Shown one piece after another: positions 9,205 to 17,783 of a DNA stretch of 64,000 nucleotides. Position numbers and translations under genes: made by a program. The DNA lies in the NCBI GenBank assembly GCA_029210175.1, contig JARGPL010000019.1, forward strand, positions 62,001-126,000. Direction: 5' to 3'. The notes under the pieces are model-generated. The model was not told where the DNA came from. It saw only the letters and a list, made by a program, of their open reading frames with translations, and did no database searches. Numbering within the stretch: the stretch's first letter is position 1; each line of letters starts with the position of its first letter. Origin of the DNA: Minwuia sp. (lineage in GTDB: Bacteria > Pseudomonadota > Alphaproteobacteria > Minwuiales > Minwuiaceae).

Positions 9205-10020
9205 TCAGCCGGACTTGTTCATGCGGTCCCAGTCGAACATCGACGGTTCCTTGGAAACGAAACGCCGCGCCGCTTCCTTGTGGAAATCGGTGGTGAACAG
9301 CAGCGGCTGTCCTGTCGCCTCTGCTGTCACGGTTTCCGCATAGGATGCTTCGAAGGTCTTGTTGACCGCCCGCTTGGTGACCGTCATGGCGGACTTCGAT
9401 CCGTGCGTCAGGCGCTCGGCAAAGGTCTCGACTTCACCCATCAGCGTGTCCGAAGGGTGAATGGCATAGACGATGCCCATGGACCTGGCTTCCTCCACAT
9501 CGATGGAACGACAGGTATACATCAGGTCCTTGGCGGCCTGCATGCCGACGATGCGCGGCAGGGTGTAGAGCAGACCAAGGTCGGGCATCAGGCCGATCCT
9601 GCCGAAGACGGAGCAGAAACGCGCCTTCGGGCTCGCGAAGACAAAGTCGGCCATCAGTGCAAAGGCGAAGCCCCCGCCGTAGGCCAGACCGTCAACAGCA
9701 GCAATCACCGGGCAATCCAGGTTCCAGAGCCGTTCCAGCCAGTTGTGCGTCGAATACATGCGCTGCTGTGCAACGGACGGATCCGCAAACTGGCGATTGG
9801 CCATGCCCTTGACGTCACCGCCAGCCGAGAACGCACGACCTTCGCCAGCGATGATCAGCACCTTCACGTCCGTGTTGCCCTGAACCTGATCCAGCATGGC
9901 AACGAAATCGCTGCGCAGATCCTCGGTCAGCGGATTCATGATATCGCCGCGGGTCATGGTGAAGCGCGCGATACCATCTTCGCCGATACTGAAATCGGTC
10001 GCCTTGAATTCGTGTGTCAT
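9205..10020 (-). CDS. Enoyl-CoA hydratase/isomerase family protein
   Basis: This is a crotonase-fold enzyme of 271 residues. The oxyanion-hole segments are visible as IAGEGRAFSAGGDVKGM and DGLAYGGGFAFALMADFVFAS. The reaction is most likely hydration of enoyl-CoA, but isomerase or hydrolase activity cannot be excluded. I used the ATG at 10020 (MTHEFKATDF) because GGGGAGGAC lies 6-12 bases upstream; the open frame extends much further but reads as non-coding there. The phosphotransferase gene begins 50 bp downstream on the same strand, so they probably share a transcript. Confidence 0.93.
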   Translation of the reverse strand: MTHEFKATDFSIGEDGIARFTMTRGDIMNPLTEDLRSDFVAMLDQVQGNTDVKVLIIAGEGRAFSAGGDVKGMANRQFADPSVAQQRMYSTHNWLERLWNLDCPVIAAVDGLAYGGGFAFALMADFVFASPKARFCSVFGRIGLMPDLGLLYTLPRIVGMQAAKDLMYTCRSIDVEEARSMGIVYAIHPSDTLMGEVETFAERLTHGSKSAMTVTKRAVNKTFEASYAETVTAEATGQPLLFTTDFHKEAARRFVSKEPSMFDWDRMNKSG

Positions 10021-10120
10021 CTGGATGTCCTCCCCATTAGCATCTGCACATTCTGCCCGCGTCGACAGGGCGGTGTCACCTGCCACGTGTTGCATGGCGG
10101 ACCTGGAGAATGCGGAGATC

Positions 10121-11230
10121 ATGGCAGCAGGCATCAGCGAACCCTTGCAGAACCCGTATCGGGGCAGCGGGCTGCCCGCTGCGGTATTGGCGGATGGCAG
10201 CATGGCGGAGGGACAGGTTGTGGTGGATGCGACCGCCGCGCTGGCCCTCTTTGCGCTTTGCCCCGCCGCACAGCGGACCCCGCTGGTGGACCGCCCCGAT
10301 CTGGCGCGTGAACTCGGTATCGGTGCACTCTGGCTGAAGGATGAGCGGTCGCGGATGGGGCTGGGCAGTTTCAAGGCCCTGGGAGCGGCCTTTGCCATCG
10401 CGCGTGCCGCAGACCAGGCCGTACGCTCCGGCAGGTCGGACAGTCATCAGACGGCACTGAAGGGCGACACCTTCATCTGCGCCAGCGCCGGGAACCACGG
10501 GCTTTCGATGGCGGCCGGCGCGGCATTGTTCGGCGCCGCCGCCGCTGTTCTGCTGGCGGAAACCGTGGCGGAGAACTTTGCCGAACGGCTGCGGGCGAAG
10601 GGTGCCACCGTGATCCGCCATGGGAACACCTATGAGGAAAGCATGGCGGAGGCCATTCGCCTGGCGAAGCTGAAGGGCTGGAACCTGCTGTCTGACAGCA
10701 GCTGGGTCGGATACAGCGCCCCCGCCCGCGACGTGATGGAAGGATATCTGATCATGGGGTCGGAAGCAGCGGCGCAGGTGTCGGATGTCCCCACCCACAT
10801 ATTCCTGCAGGCCGGTGTCGGTGGCATGGCGGCAGCAGCAGCGGCCGCGGCCCGCAGTGCCTGGGGCGACGCCCCCCGGATCATCGTGGTCGAACCGGAT
10901 CGCGCGCCGGCCTTGCTCGAGAGCATTCGGGCGGGTCGCCCCGTGGTCACGTCAGGTGCCGTCTCGAACATGGGCAGGCTCGACTGCAAGGAACCGTCTC
11001 ACCTGGCCCTGAAGTATCTCGCCGAAGCGGCCGATCAGTTCATGCTGGTTTCCGATGCCGCAGCGCAGGATGCGACCGACTGGCTCGCGGGTTCGGGGAT
11101 CGCATCAAGTCCGTCCGGCACCGGCGGTGTCACGGGATTGCGGCTTGCTGCGGGGGCGCCGGACACCTTTGGCCTGGAAGCGGATTCACGCGTGCTGGTG
11201 ATCATCTCGGAAGGGGCCGCAGATGACTGA
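10121..11230 (+). CDS. PLP-dependent ammonia-lyase, diaminopropionate ammonia-lyase-like
   Basis: This is a fold-type II PLP enzyme of 369 residues. The Schiff-base lysine is Lys85 in GSFKALGAAFA, preceded by WLKDERSRMGLG. The phosphate and substrate loops are ASAGNHGLSMAAGA and SSPSGTGGVTGLR. The KDExxRxGLxSFKALG pattern is closer to 2,3-diaminopropionate ammonia-lyase than to plain threonine dehydratase. I chose the ATG at 10121, which has GGAG five bases upstream, over the ATG at 10094. It overlaps the next gene by 8 bp and heads a three-gene operon with an M24 hydrolase and a racemase-like protein. The substrate is unproven. Confidence 0.88.
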   Translation: MAAGISEPLQNPYRGSGLPAAVLADGSMAEGQVVVDATAALALFALCPAAQRTPLVDRPDLARELGIGALWLKDERSRMGLGSFKALGAAFAIARAADQAVRSGRSDSHQTALKGDTFICASAGNHGLSMAAGAALFGAAAAVLLAETVAENFAERLRAKGATVIRHGNTYEESMAEAIRLAKLKGWNLLSDSSWVGYSAPARDVMEGYLIMGSEAAAQVSDVPTHIFLQAGVGGMAAAAAAAARSAWGDAPRIIVVEPDRAPALLESIRAGRPVVTSGAVSNMGRLDCKEPSHLALKYLAEAADQFMLVSDAAAQDATDWLAGSGIASSPSGTGGVTGLRLAAGAPDTFGLEADSRVLVIISEGAADD

Positions 11231-12371
11231 ACAGGACTTTCCGCCGGAAGAATTCGCCGAACGGCTGGAACGCGCTCAACGGGCCATGCGAAATGTACAG
11301 ATCGATGCCCTGCTGCTGACCACCGAAGCCGATGTGCGCTATTTCACCGGCTTCCGCACGCTGTTCTGGCAGAGTCCGACCCGGCCCTGGTTCCTGATCG
11401 TTCCCGCGAACGATCGTCCCATCGCCATCATTCCGGAGATCGGGGCCGCCCTGATGGCCGCGACCTGGGTCGATGACATTCGCAGCTGGTCATCACCGCA
11501 CGCCACCGATGACGGCATCGGCATGCTGGCCGACGCCTTGCGCCCGTTCAGCCGTGTCGGCATGCCCATGGGGCGGGAAAGCAGCCTGCGCATGCCGCTG
11601 ATTGACCTGAAACGCCTCGAGAGCGCCCTGGACACCGTCGAACTGCTGGACTGCACCCCTCTGATGCGCGACCTGCGGGTGGTCAAGTCAGAGCGCGAGA
11701 TCGCGATCCTGCGTGCCATCTGTGGCATCGCCTCCGATGCCTTCGACCATGCTCCGGACCTGTTTCACATCGGACAGCCGTTGAGCGAAGCCTTCCGCGC
11801 GTTCCGCATCGATCTGCTGCGCTGTGGTGCCGACGATGTCCCCTACCTCGTCGGCGGTGCCGGGCAAGGGGGGTATCCGGACGTGATCTCTCCACCGGGT
11901 CCGACGCCGTTGCTGGCGGGCGATGTCCTGATGCTGGATACCGGCGCGACCCTGCAGGGATACCATTGCGACTTCGACCGGAATTATGCCTTCGATCATG
12001 CCGACGATGCTGCCCGGGCTGCTTACCGGACTCTCCATCGGGCAACGGACGCAGCCCTGGCCATTGCCCGACCGGGGGTGACGTGTGCCGAACTGCATGC
12101 CGCGATGCAGGCGGTGATTGGCCAGGACACCGGCGATGTCGGGCGCTATGGCCACGGCCTGGGCATGCAGCTGACCGAACATCCGTCGATCATCGGCTTC
12201 GACCAGACCGTCATGCAGCCCGGCATGGTGATGACGCTGGAGCCCAGCATGCAGATCGCGGAAGGCCGGATCATGGCGCATGAGGAAAACATGGTCATCC
12301 GGGATGGTGCACCGGAACTGCTGTCGCGGCGCGCGTCGCCGGAACTGCCGATCATCGGGGGTGGCGCATGA
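11223..12371 (+). CDS. M24 family peptidase-like hydrolase (Xaa-Pro peptidase/ectoine hydrolase type)
   Basis: This 382-residue protein has a creatinase-like N-terminal domain and a pita-bread metallohydrolase domain. The five metal ligands are visible: Asp239 (MLDTGA), Asp250 (CDFDRN), His311 (GHGLG), Glu340 (LEPSM) and Glu354 (AHEEN). The family includes Xaa-Pro dipeptidases, creatinase and the ectoine hydrolase DoeA. The neighbours are a PLP ammonia-lyase and an Asp/Glu-racemase-like protein, so hydrolysis of an amide or cyclic amidine to a diamino acid is a reasonable guess. It overlaps the preceding gene by 8 bp and the next by 4 bp. Confidence 0.9.
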   Translation: MTEQDFPPEEFAERLERAQRAMRNVQIDALLLTTEADVRYFTGFRTLFWQSPTRPWFLIVPANDRPIAIIPEIGAALMAATWVDDIRSWSSPHATDDGIGMLADALRPFSRVGMPMGRESSLRMPLIDLKRLESALDTVELLDCTPLMRDLRVVKSEREIAILRAICGIASDAFDHAPDLFHIGQPLSEAFRAFRIDLLRCGADDVPYLVGGAGQGGYPDVISPPGPTPLLAGDVLMLDTGATLQGYHCDFDRNYAFDHADDAARAAYRTLHRATDAALAIARPGVTCAELHAAMQAVIGQDTGDVGRYGHGLGMQLTEHPSIIGFDQTVMQPGMVMTLEPSMQIAEGRIMAHEENMVIRDGAPELLSRRASPELPIIGGGA

Positions 12372-13114
12372 CCCTGCCCTTCACGCTGGACGGCGGCGCG
12401 GGGGCCGCAGCGCGCATCGGACTGATCGTGCTGCAGAATGACGAGACCATGGAACCGGAACTGGCACCGCTGTTCAGCCAGCAGGGTATCGCGCTGTATC
12501 ACAGCCGCATCCCCAGCGCGCCTGAGGTCACGGCGGAGACCCTGATGACCATGAAGGCCGAACTGCCAGTCGTTGCCCGCCTGCTGCCTGCCGCACACCC
12601 TCTGAGCGTCGTCGGATACGGCTGTACGTCGGGTGCCACGATCATCGGGCAATCAGTCGTCAGCGATCTGATCCGGCAGGTTCATCCCGACGCCCTGACA
12701 ACGGACCCGATCACTGCCGTCGTTGCCGCCACAACGCGGCTCAACGTCAGGCGGATCGGGTTCATCACGCCCTATGTCGCGGCGGTTTCATCGGCCATGC
12801 GGGAACTTCTGCAAGGCCATGGGCTGGAGATTGCGGCGTTCGCATCCTTCGCCCAGGCGGAGGAGGCAACTGTCGCCCGAATAGCGCAACAAAGCCTGCT
12901 GAACGCCATCTGCGCACTGGCCGATGGCACCCCCGACATGGAAGCCGTGTTCGTGTCCTGTACCAACCTGCGCAGTCTCGGCATCATCGCGGAGGCCGAA
13001 CGCCGGATCGGAAAGCCGGTGCTCAGCAGCAACCTCGTGCTCGGCTGGCACATGCTGGCCCTTGCCGGGGCGCAGGCACCGGACGGGTCACCCGGGATGC
13101 TGTTGCAGCAGTGA
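12368..13114 (+). CDS. Asp/Glu racemase superfamily protein (maleate isomerase/EutA-like)
   Basis: This protein of 248 residues has the two-cysteine active-site plan of the superfamily: Cys86 in GYGCTSGA and Cys198 in VSCTNLRSLG. Known relatives are maleate cis-trans isomerase, arylmalonate decarboxylase and the EutA protein of hydroxyectoine utilisation clusters. The GCTSG and SCTNLR contexts fit the maleate isomerase/EutA side better than true amino acid racemases. It overlaps the M24 gene by 4 bp (ATGA) and closes the three-gene operon. The reaction is not known; isomerisation or racemisation of an acidic intermediate is likely. Confidence 0.88.
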   Translation: MTLPFTLDGGAGAAARIGLIVLQNDETMEPELAPLFSQQGIALYHSRIPSAPEVTAETLMTMKAELPVVARLLPAAHPLSVVGYGCTSGATIIGQSVVSDLIRQVHPDALTTDPITAVVAATTRLNVRRIGFITPYVAAVSSAMRELLQGHGLEIAAFASFAQAEEATVARIAQQSLLNAICALADGTPDMEAVFVSCTNLRSLGIIAEAERRIGKPVLSSNLVLGWHMLALAGAQAPDGSPGMLLQQ

Positions 13115-13188
13115 ATGCGCCGAACGGGTGGGGCTTTTGTCGCATTGGTCGCCAGCTTCGCGCTATGTAGAGACAGCTTCCTTCTGCA

Positions 13189-14031
13189 ATGCTTTCCACG
13201 ATGGGGCCACGCCGCAACATGCAACAGGTCAATATCGTCACCCTGAAATGGGGCGACCGCTATCCTGCGCTGTTCGTGAACAGGCTGCACCGGGCCGTTG
13301 CACGCAACCTGAACCGGCCCTTCCGCTTTCTGTGCTTCACGGAAGACCCAAGCGGGCTGGACTCGGGAATCGAGTCGTTCCCCCTGCCCGACATCCAGAT
13401 GCCGGAGAAGTTCTACTACACCCCCTGGATGAAGCTTGGCCTGTTCCAGACCGGCATGGGCGACATGGAGGGGGAATGCCTGTTCCTCGACCTTGATCTG
13501 CTGATCATCGACAACATCGATTGCTTCTTCGACTACCTGCCGGGCAAGCGGTGTATCATCCATAACTGGGTCCAGCGTCACCACGTGTTCAAGACACGCC
13601 CCGACGTTGGCAATTCGTCGGTATTTCGCTGGACCGCAGGCACGACCCAGTACATCGTCGACAAGTTCTATGCGGAACGTGACTGGGCGCTGGCCAACTT
13701 CCGCCCGCCACAGACCTATCTGACCTATGGCCTGGGTGAGAAGCACTACTGGCCAGCCGAATGGGCCACCAGCTTCAAGCGTCACGCCATACCGACATTC
13801 CCGCTGAACCTGTTCCAGACCCCCCGGATACCGCCAGGCACGCGCATTCTGGTGTTCCACGGCCTGCCTGACCCGGATCAGGCCCTGGTCGGGTTTCGCC
13901 CGGAGGGCAAGCCGCACCGCCAGACCCGTCCTGCCCCCTGGATCGAGGATTACTGGGATGACGGGCCGGAACCCGCCCCCCACACCGCTGCAGCCATCGG
14001 CGCGGCAGCGGATCCAAGCGGCCCTGCATGA
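13189..14031 (+). CDS. Putative glycosyltransferase
   Basis: This is a predicted cytoplasmic protein of up to 280 residues. The NIVTLKWGDRYPALFVNRLH start and the CLFLDLDLLIIDNID segment (a DxD-type motif for nucleotide-sugar and metal binding) resemble GT-A glycosyltransferases. Two starts are possible: ATG 13189, or ATG 13219 (MQQVNIVTLKW), where homology-like sequence begins. Neither has a strong ribosome-binding site. The stop overlaps the downstream FkbM methyltransferase by 4 bp, so the pair probably decorates a surface glycan or lipid. No flippase or polymerase genes are nearby. Confidence 0.75.
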   Translation: MLSTMGPRRNMQQVNIVTLKWGDRYPALFVNRLHRAVARNLNRPFRFLCFTEDPSGLDSGIESFPLPDIQMPEKFYYTPWMKLGLFQTGMGDMEGECLFLDLDLLIIDNIDCFFDYLPGKRCIIHNWVQRHHVFKTRPDVGNSSVFRWTAGTTQYIVDKFYAERDWALANFRPPQTYLTYGLGEKHYWPAEWATSFKRHAIPTFPLNLFQTPRIPPGTRILVFHGLPDPDQALVGFRPEGKPHRQTRPAPWIEDYWDDGPEPAPHTAAAIGAAADPSGPA

Positions 14032-14801
14032 TCAGGCGGATCAAACGCGCGCTGGGCATTGAATTCTCGGCCAAGGCACTGGCCCGCAATCCGGCGATCT
14101 ACCTGCGTCAGTGGCGCCTGCCGAAACGTCGTTTTCCCGAACTGGTGGAGGCGGCGCTGGCGGGTACGGCCAAGGTCTCGCTGGTTCAGGTCGGGGCCAA
14201 CGATGGCGCCACCAATGACCCCGTCGGCACCCTGCTGCTCGCCCGGCCCGACCAGTTCAGCGCGGCCCTGCTGATCGAGCCTCAGGGTCCCGCATATGGC
14301 CGCCTGTCCGCCCGGTATGCCGACGTGCCGCATATCCATTGCCTGCATGCCGCAATCGATCGCGAACCGGGGGAGCGCCCGCTTTACACGCTGGACCGGG
14401 ACGCGGCATCCAGACGGCTGGGCCGCACGGTATCCGACGGCGTCGCCTCATTCGACCGGGGGCACCTGGTCTGGATCCTGCGGACCTATGATCCGGCCAT
14501 CAGTGACGCCGACATGGATGCCCTGATCACGGCCACACCGGTGCCGGTCATGCCGCTGACAGACGCACTGGCTCAGGCCGGTATCGCGCCGCCACCGACG
14601 ATCATGCTGATCGACACCGAAGGCTACGATGGCGAGATCATCCGCATGATGGCAGAAGCCGACATCTGGCCAAACCTCATCCAGTACGAGCACAAACATC
14701 TTCAACCCAATGAACGCACGCATATTTCGCGCCTGTTGCTGGGCCAAGGTTATCGCCTGCGCGCCGACCATGCCGATGCCTGGGGTTGGCGAGAGGATTG
14801 A
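14028..14801 (+). CDS. FkbM family methyltransferase
   Basis: This is a 257-residue SAM-dependent methyltransferase. The SAM-binding LVQVGANDGATNDP loop is at roughly residues 52-65, and FkbM features include LLIEPQGPAYGRL and MLIDTEGYDGEIIRMM. FkbM proteins methylate hydroxyl groups on sugars or natural products, and bacterial versions are common in glycan clusters. It overlaps the putative glycosyltransferase by 4 bp, which supports a shared role in modifying a surface sugar. The acceptor cannot be inferred. Confidence 0.87.
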   Translation: MIRRIKRALGIEFSAKALARNPAIYLRQWRLPKRRFPELVEAALAGTAKVSLVQVGANDGATNDPVGTLLLARPDQFSAALLIEPQGPAYGRLSARYADVPHIHCLHAAIDREPGERPLYTLDRDAASRRLGRTVSDGVASFDRGHLVWILRTYDPAISDADMDALITATPVPVMPLTDALAQAGIAPPPTIMLIDTEGYDGEIIRMMAEADIWPNLIQYEHKHLQPNERTHISRLLLGQGYRLRADHADAWGWRED

Positions 14802-14987
14802 GCGTCAGGAACAAACGGTGCGGAATCGCCGGCTGTCTGACCGGCACGACAACCCATTCACGTGGTTCTGCAGGCTCCATTTGCGATCGTTGGAGCGGCG
14901 GTCATGGTGCTGTCGACATTGAGACGCATTGGTCATTCTGCGGGTTGTGAATGGACACTGGCAGGCCCTGCAGTTAAGAATCCGGGC

Positions 14988-15320
14988 ATGAAGGTGATGG
15001 CGTACATTCTGGTTCTTGCATTGCTTGCCGCCTTCGGCACGGTTGGGGTTGCCAACGTGTCGGCTTCGACCAGCATGGAAATGCAGATGCTCACGGCCAC
15101 AGGCGATCATTCAGGCATGATCGAATGCATCGGCTGCGATACCCAAGGCCCAGCCATGATGTCATGCGGAGAGATGTGCTTTGCATCGCACACGATGACG
15201 CTGGCGGAATCTGAATTGGAAACTCCTTCGATGCACCGCATCGCATTTGTCCAGGCAACCGATGTATCGACCGGCATGCAGACACCCCCTGAGCCTTTCC
15301 CTCCCAAGGCACATTCCTGA
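14988..15320 (+). CDS. Secreted Met/Cys-rich small protein, possible metal binding
   Basis: I do not recognise a named family. The 110-residue product from ATG 14988 has a signal-like N-terminus (MKVMAYILVLALLAAFG, cleavage likely near NVSAS). The mature part is rich in Met, Cys and His: MEMQMLT, MIECIGCDTQGPAMMSCGEMC and ASHTMT. The spacing is reminiscent of DUF2946-type proteins found beside copper genes. The frame stays open to 14862, but the extra N-terminus looks untranslated. It is followed by DUF411, cytochrome c and a small membrane protein, so a periplasmic copper-handling role is plausible but inferred. Confidence 0.6.
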   Translation: MKVMAYILVLALLAAFGTVGVANVSASTSMEMQMLTATGDHSGMIECIGCDTQGPAMMSCGEMCFASHTMTLAESELETPSMHRIAFVQATDVSTGMQTPPEPFPPKAHS

Positions 15321-15521
15321 ACTGACTGCTGGCGGGTCGCGATGCGATCAGGCGGTCTTTCACGCACCCATGGCTGAATTGGCCATGGTGATCGGGTGAA
15401 TAACGATCATCTGCCCGTCTTCGTGAAAATCCCGAAATTCCGGAATTCCGTCGAACATCGGCGCGCAGGAATGACAGACGACATCCGCGTTGGCTGTTGT
15501 GTACCAAAGGAGAAAACAATC
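15321..15521. other. Intergenic region upstream of the DUF411 gene
   Basis: The 201-bp gap is visibly less GC-rich than its surroundings. It holds the palindrome AATTCCGGAATT at 15436-15447 and ends in a good AAAGGAG ribosome-binding site (15507-15513) for the DUF411 gene. I see no convincing promoter or terminator. Confidence 0.35.
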
Positions 15522-15962
15522 ATGCTCAAACTCATTTCATCCACTCTGCTCGGACTGCTGATCTGGACAGCTGCACCAGCAACTGCGGAAGAACCGTCTC
15601 GCAATGTGACACTATACAAAAGTCCGCAATGCGGGTGCTGTGAAGGTCATGCCGGTTACTTGCGCCAGAACGGGTTCACCGTAACCGTCAAGCCGACATA
15701 CGATCTGGCTCAGTTCAGCCGAATGGCTGGAATCTCAGAGGATTTCGAAGGCTGTCACCTCTCGATAATTGATGGATACGTCGTCAGCGGCCATGTGCCG
15801 GTGGCAAGTATCGAACGCTTGCTCAGCGAACAGCCGAAGATCGTCGGCATCACGCTGCCAGGCATGCCACAGGGTTCCCCCGGCATGTCAGGTGCAAAGA
15901 CGGCACCCTTCACAATCTATGAAATCGGCTCTCCGACGCCGCAGGTCTATGCGGTCGAATGA
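15522..15962 (+). CDS. DUF411 metal-binding protein
   Basis: This 146-residue exported protein has a signal peptide ([22 protein letters not shown]) followed by the DUF411 domain. Hallmarks are the [12 protein letters not shown] motif with CGCC, and the second half [25 protein letters not shown]411 proteins are periplasmic and are usually found beside copper-resistance genes. ATG 15522 is chosen because AAAGGAGAAAA lies upstream; the open frame runs to 15396. Its stop overlaps the cytochrome c start by 4 bp, so the two are probably coupled. Confidence 0.93.
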   Translation: MLKLISSTLLGLLIWTAAPATAEEPSRNVTLYKSPQCGCCEGHAGYLRQNGFTVTVKPTYDLAQFSRMAGISEDFEGCHLSIIDGYVVSGHVPVASIERLLSEQPKIVGITLPGMPQGSPGMSGAKTAPFTIYEIGSPTPQVYAVE

Positions 15963-16429
15963 TGACGGTGATGCAGAGAATGATCTGGAGCGGTCGCGGG
16001 CGTACCCCGCGCGTGGTCGCTCTGGTCATCACCTCGATGATCCTCGCCTGGCCAGGTGCTGCCAGTCAGGCGGATCATGAGGATCCGAAAAAGGTCGCAC
16101 GGGGTGCCGACGTCTATGTCCAACATTGCGCGTCCTGTCATGGCGCAAGGCTGGAGGGGCAACCGAACTGGCGGACACGCAAGCCGGATGGACGACTGCC
16201 TGCGCCGCCACATGATGACACGGGGCACACCTGGCATCATCCGGACCCGGTTCTGTTCGCGATCACGCGGGACGGGACGGCGGCTCACGCACCCGCAGGA
16301 TACCTCACGGACATGCCGGGATTTGGTGATCTGCTCTCGGACACGGAGATCTGGTCCGTTCTCGCGTTCATCAAGTCCCGTTGGCCAAAACACATGAATG
16401 CCCCCAGGCGGGCCGCAACCAGGGAGTAA
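15959..16429 (+). CDS. Class I cytochrome c
   Basis: This is an exported mono-haem cytochrome c of 156 residues. An N-terminal signal segment ([20 protein letters not shown]) is followed by one haem-binding motif, CASCHG. The C-terminal [27 protein letters not shown] supplies a methionine ligand and the final helix. It acts as a periplasmic electron carrier. It overlaps the DUF411 gene by 4 bp, and such cytochromes often accompany multicopper oxidases or copper efflux genes, none of which are present here. Confidence 0.92.
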   Translation: MMTVMQRMIWSGRGRTPRVVALVITSMILAWPGAASQADHEDPKKVARGADVYVQHCASCHGARLEGQPNWRTRKPDGRLPAPPHDDTGHTWHHPDPVLFAITRDGTAAHAPAGYLTDMPGFGDLLSDTEIWSVLAFIKSRWPKHMNAPRRAATRE

Positions 16430-16434
16430 GCGAA

Positions 16435-16575
16435 ATGTCTGAACATACAGGCGGAATGATGTGGGGCATGGGCCTTGTCTGGGTCGTTGTCATCCTGGTG
16501 CTGGGGCTCAGTGTGGCCGCACTGATCAAGTATCTGAGATCCGGACCAGACCGCCGGAAAAACGGTGAGGACTGA
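16435..16575 (+). CDS. Small single-pass membrane protein
   Basis: This is a 46-residue protein with a Met-rich start (SEHTGGMMWGMG), one transmembrane helix (LVWVVVILVLGLSVAALI) and a basic tail. It starts 5 bp after the cytochrome c stop behind AGGGAG, so it belongs to the same operon. Similar short Met/His-starting membrane proteins occur beside copper and multicopper oxidase genes, some labelled SHOCT-like. The family is not certain. Confidence 0.7.
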   Translation: MSEHTGGMMWGMGLVWVVVILVLGLSVAALIKYLRSGPDRRKNGED

Positions 16576-16706
16576 AACCCGTGCCCAGACGCTGTGAGAC
16601 GACACTATTCCGGCGACGATAGCCATCAGCCGCTTTCACAATTAGCCTGCTTCCGCGCATGGAAGTGGGGTCATCGGCTGGTGCAGCCGCAATGGGGAAG
16701 ATGGTC

Positions 16707-17546
16707 ATGAAATTTGGTGTGATGATGTTCGCGACGGATTATTCGATCCGTCCGGCGCAACTGGGCTTGGAAGCGGAAGCACGTGGGTTCGAATCCATGT
16801 GGATGCCGGAACATTCGCACATTCCGGCGTCCCGGGAATCGCCCTGGCCGGGGGGCAGCGACCTGCCGAAACAGTATTATGACGTCATTGATCCGTTCGT
16901 CGCCCTGGCCTCGGCCGCGTCCGTGACATCGAGGATCCTGCTCGGCACCGGCATCTGCCTGGTCGTGCAGCGGGATCCCATCCAGCTCGCCAAGGAAGTT
17001 GCCTCGCTCGACTATATTTCCAATGGTCGCGCCATGCTGGGCGTCGGTGGTGGATGGAACGCGGAGGAAATGGCCAACCATGGCACCGAGTTCAAATCCC
17101 GCTTCAAGCTGATGCGGGAGCGTATCGAGGCGATGAAGGTCATCTGGACCGAGGACAAGGCCGAATACCATGGCGACATGGTCGACTTCGACCCGGTCAT
17201 GACCTGGCCCAAGCCGACGCAGAAACCGCACCCGCCAATCATCGTCGGCGGTGGCTTCCCCGTCGGGGCCAGGCGCGCCATTCGCTACGGCAATGGCTGG
17301 ATGCCCATCGACGGACGTGGCTGGGACATCATGGAAAGCCTGTCGCAGTTCCGCCAGATGGCCGTCGCCGAGGGGCGGGAGCCGGATGACCTGCCGGTCA
17401 GCATCTTCGCGGCATCCCAGAACCCGGACCGTATCGCCACGTACCGTGACGCAGGGGTCGACCGGCTGGTCTTCGGCCTGCCATCGGAAGGCCCCGACAA
17501 GGTCGTGCCCATGCTGGACGACCTGGCGAAACTGATGGACGTGTGA
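16707..17546 (+). CDS. Luciferase-like (LLM) flavin-dependent oxidoreductase
   Basis: This is a TIM-barrel oxidoreductase of 279 residues of the bacterial luciferase superfamily, often annotated as F420-dependent. Typical segments are FGVMMFATDYSI at the start, ESMWMPEHSHIP, LLGTGICLVVQRDP and FGVGGGWN-type sequence (MLGVGGGWNAEEM). Many proteobacterial members use FMN rather than F420, so the cofactor is open. I chose ATG 16707 because GGGGAAG precedes it at proper spacing; in-frame ATGs at 16692 and 16701 are alternatives. It is transcribed alone. Confidence 0.88.
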   Translation: MKFGVMMFATDYSIRPAQLGLEAEARGFESMWMPEHSHIPASRESPWPGGSDLPKQYYDVIDPFVALASAASVTSRILLGTGICLVVQRDPIQLAKEVASLDYISNGRAMLGVGGGWNAEEMANHGTEFKSRFKLMRERIEAMKVIWTEDKAEYHGDMVDFDPVMTWPKPTQKPHPPIIVGGGFPVGARRAIRYGNGWMPIDGRGWDIMESLSQFRQMAVAEGREPDDLPVSIFAASQNPDRIATYRDAGVDRLVFGLPSEGPDKVVPMLDDLAKLMDV

Positions 17547-17561
17547 GTTTGCAGCAGCCCG

Positions 17562-17783
17562 TCAATGCACGTGGACGGGCTGCATCTCATGCTGGCGGAC
17601 GGCGATGAAGGCTGTTTCACGGGTTGGTGCGACACCGACCTGCAGGCCGTTGGCCGAAAAGATGCCGAAGCCTTTCAGGCCTTCGGCGCTCTCGACCGGC
17701 TTCACGAAGGCAATCTTCGGCTGACCGAGTTCGGCCAGCGTTTCGGGGGTCATCTTGCGAACGGCTTCGACGGAATCAGTCAT
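17562..17783 (-). CDS. DUF1150 family protein
   Basis: This small protein has 73 residues (TDSVEAVRKMTPETLAELGQ at the start). DUF1150 proteins are a short alphaproteobacterial family of unknown function, usually encoded directly after an Hsp20 gene, as here. The ATG at 17783 has AGGAG upstream and overlaps the end of the Hsp20 gene by 8 bp, so it is translated from the heat-shock transcript. No membrane segment is present. Confidence 0.9.
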   Translation of the reverse strand: MTDSVEAVRKMTPETLAELGQPKIAFVKPVESAEGLKGFGIFSANGLQVGVAPTRETAFIAVRQHEMQPVHVH

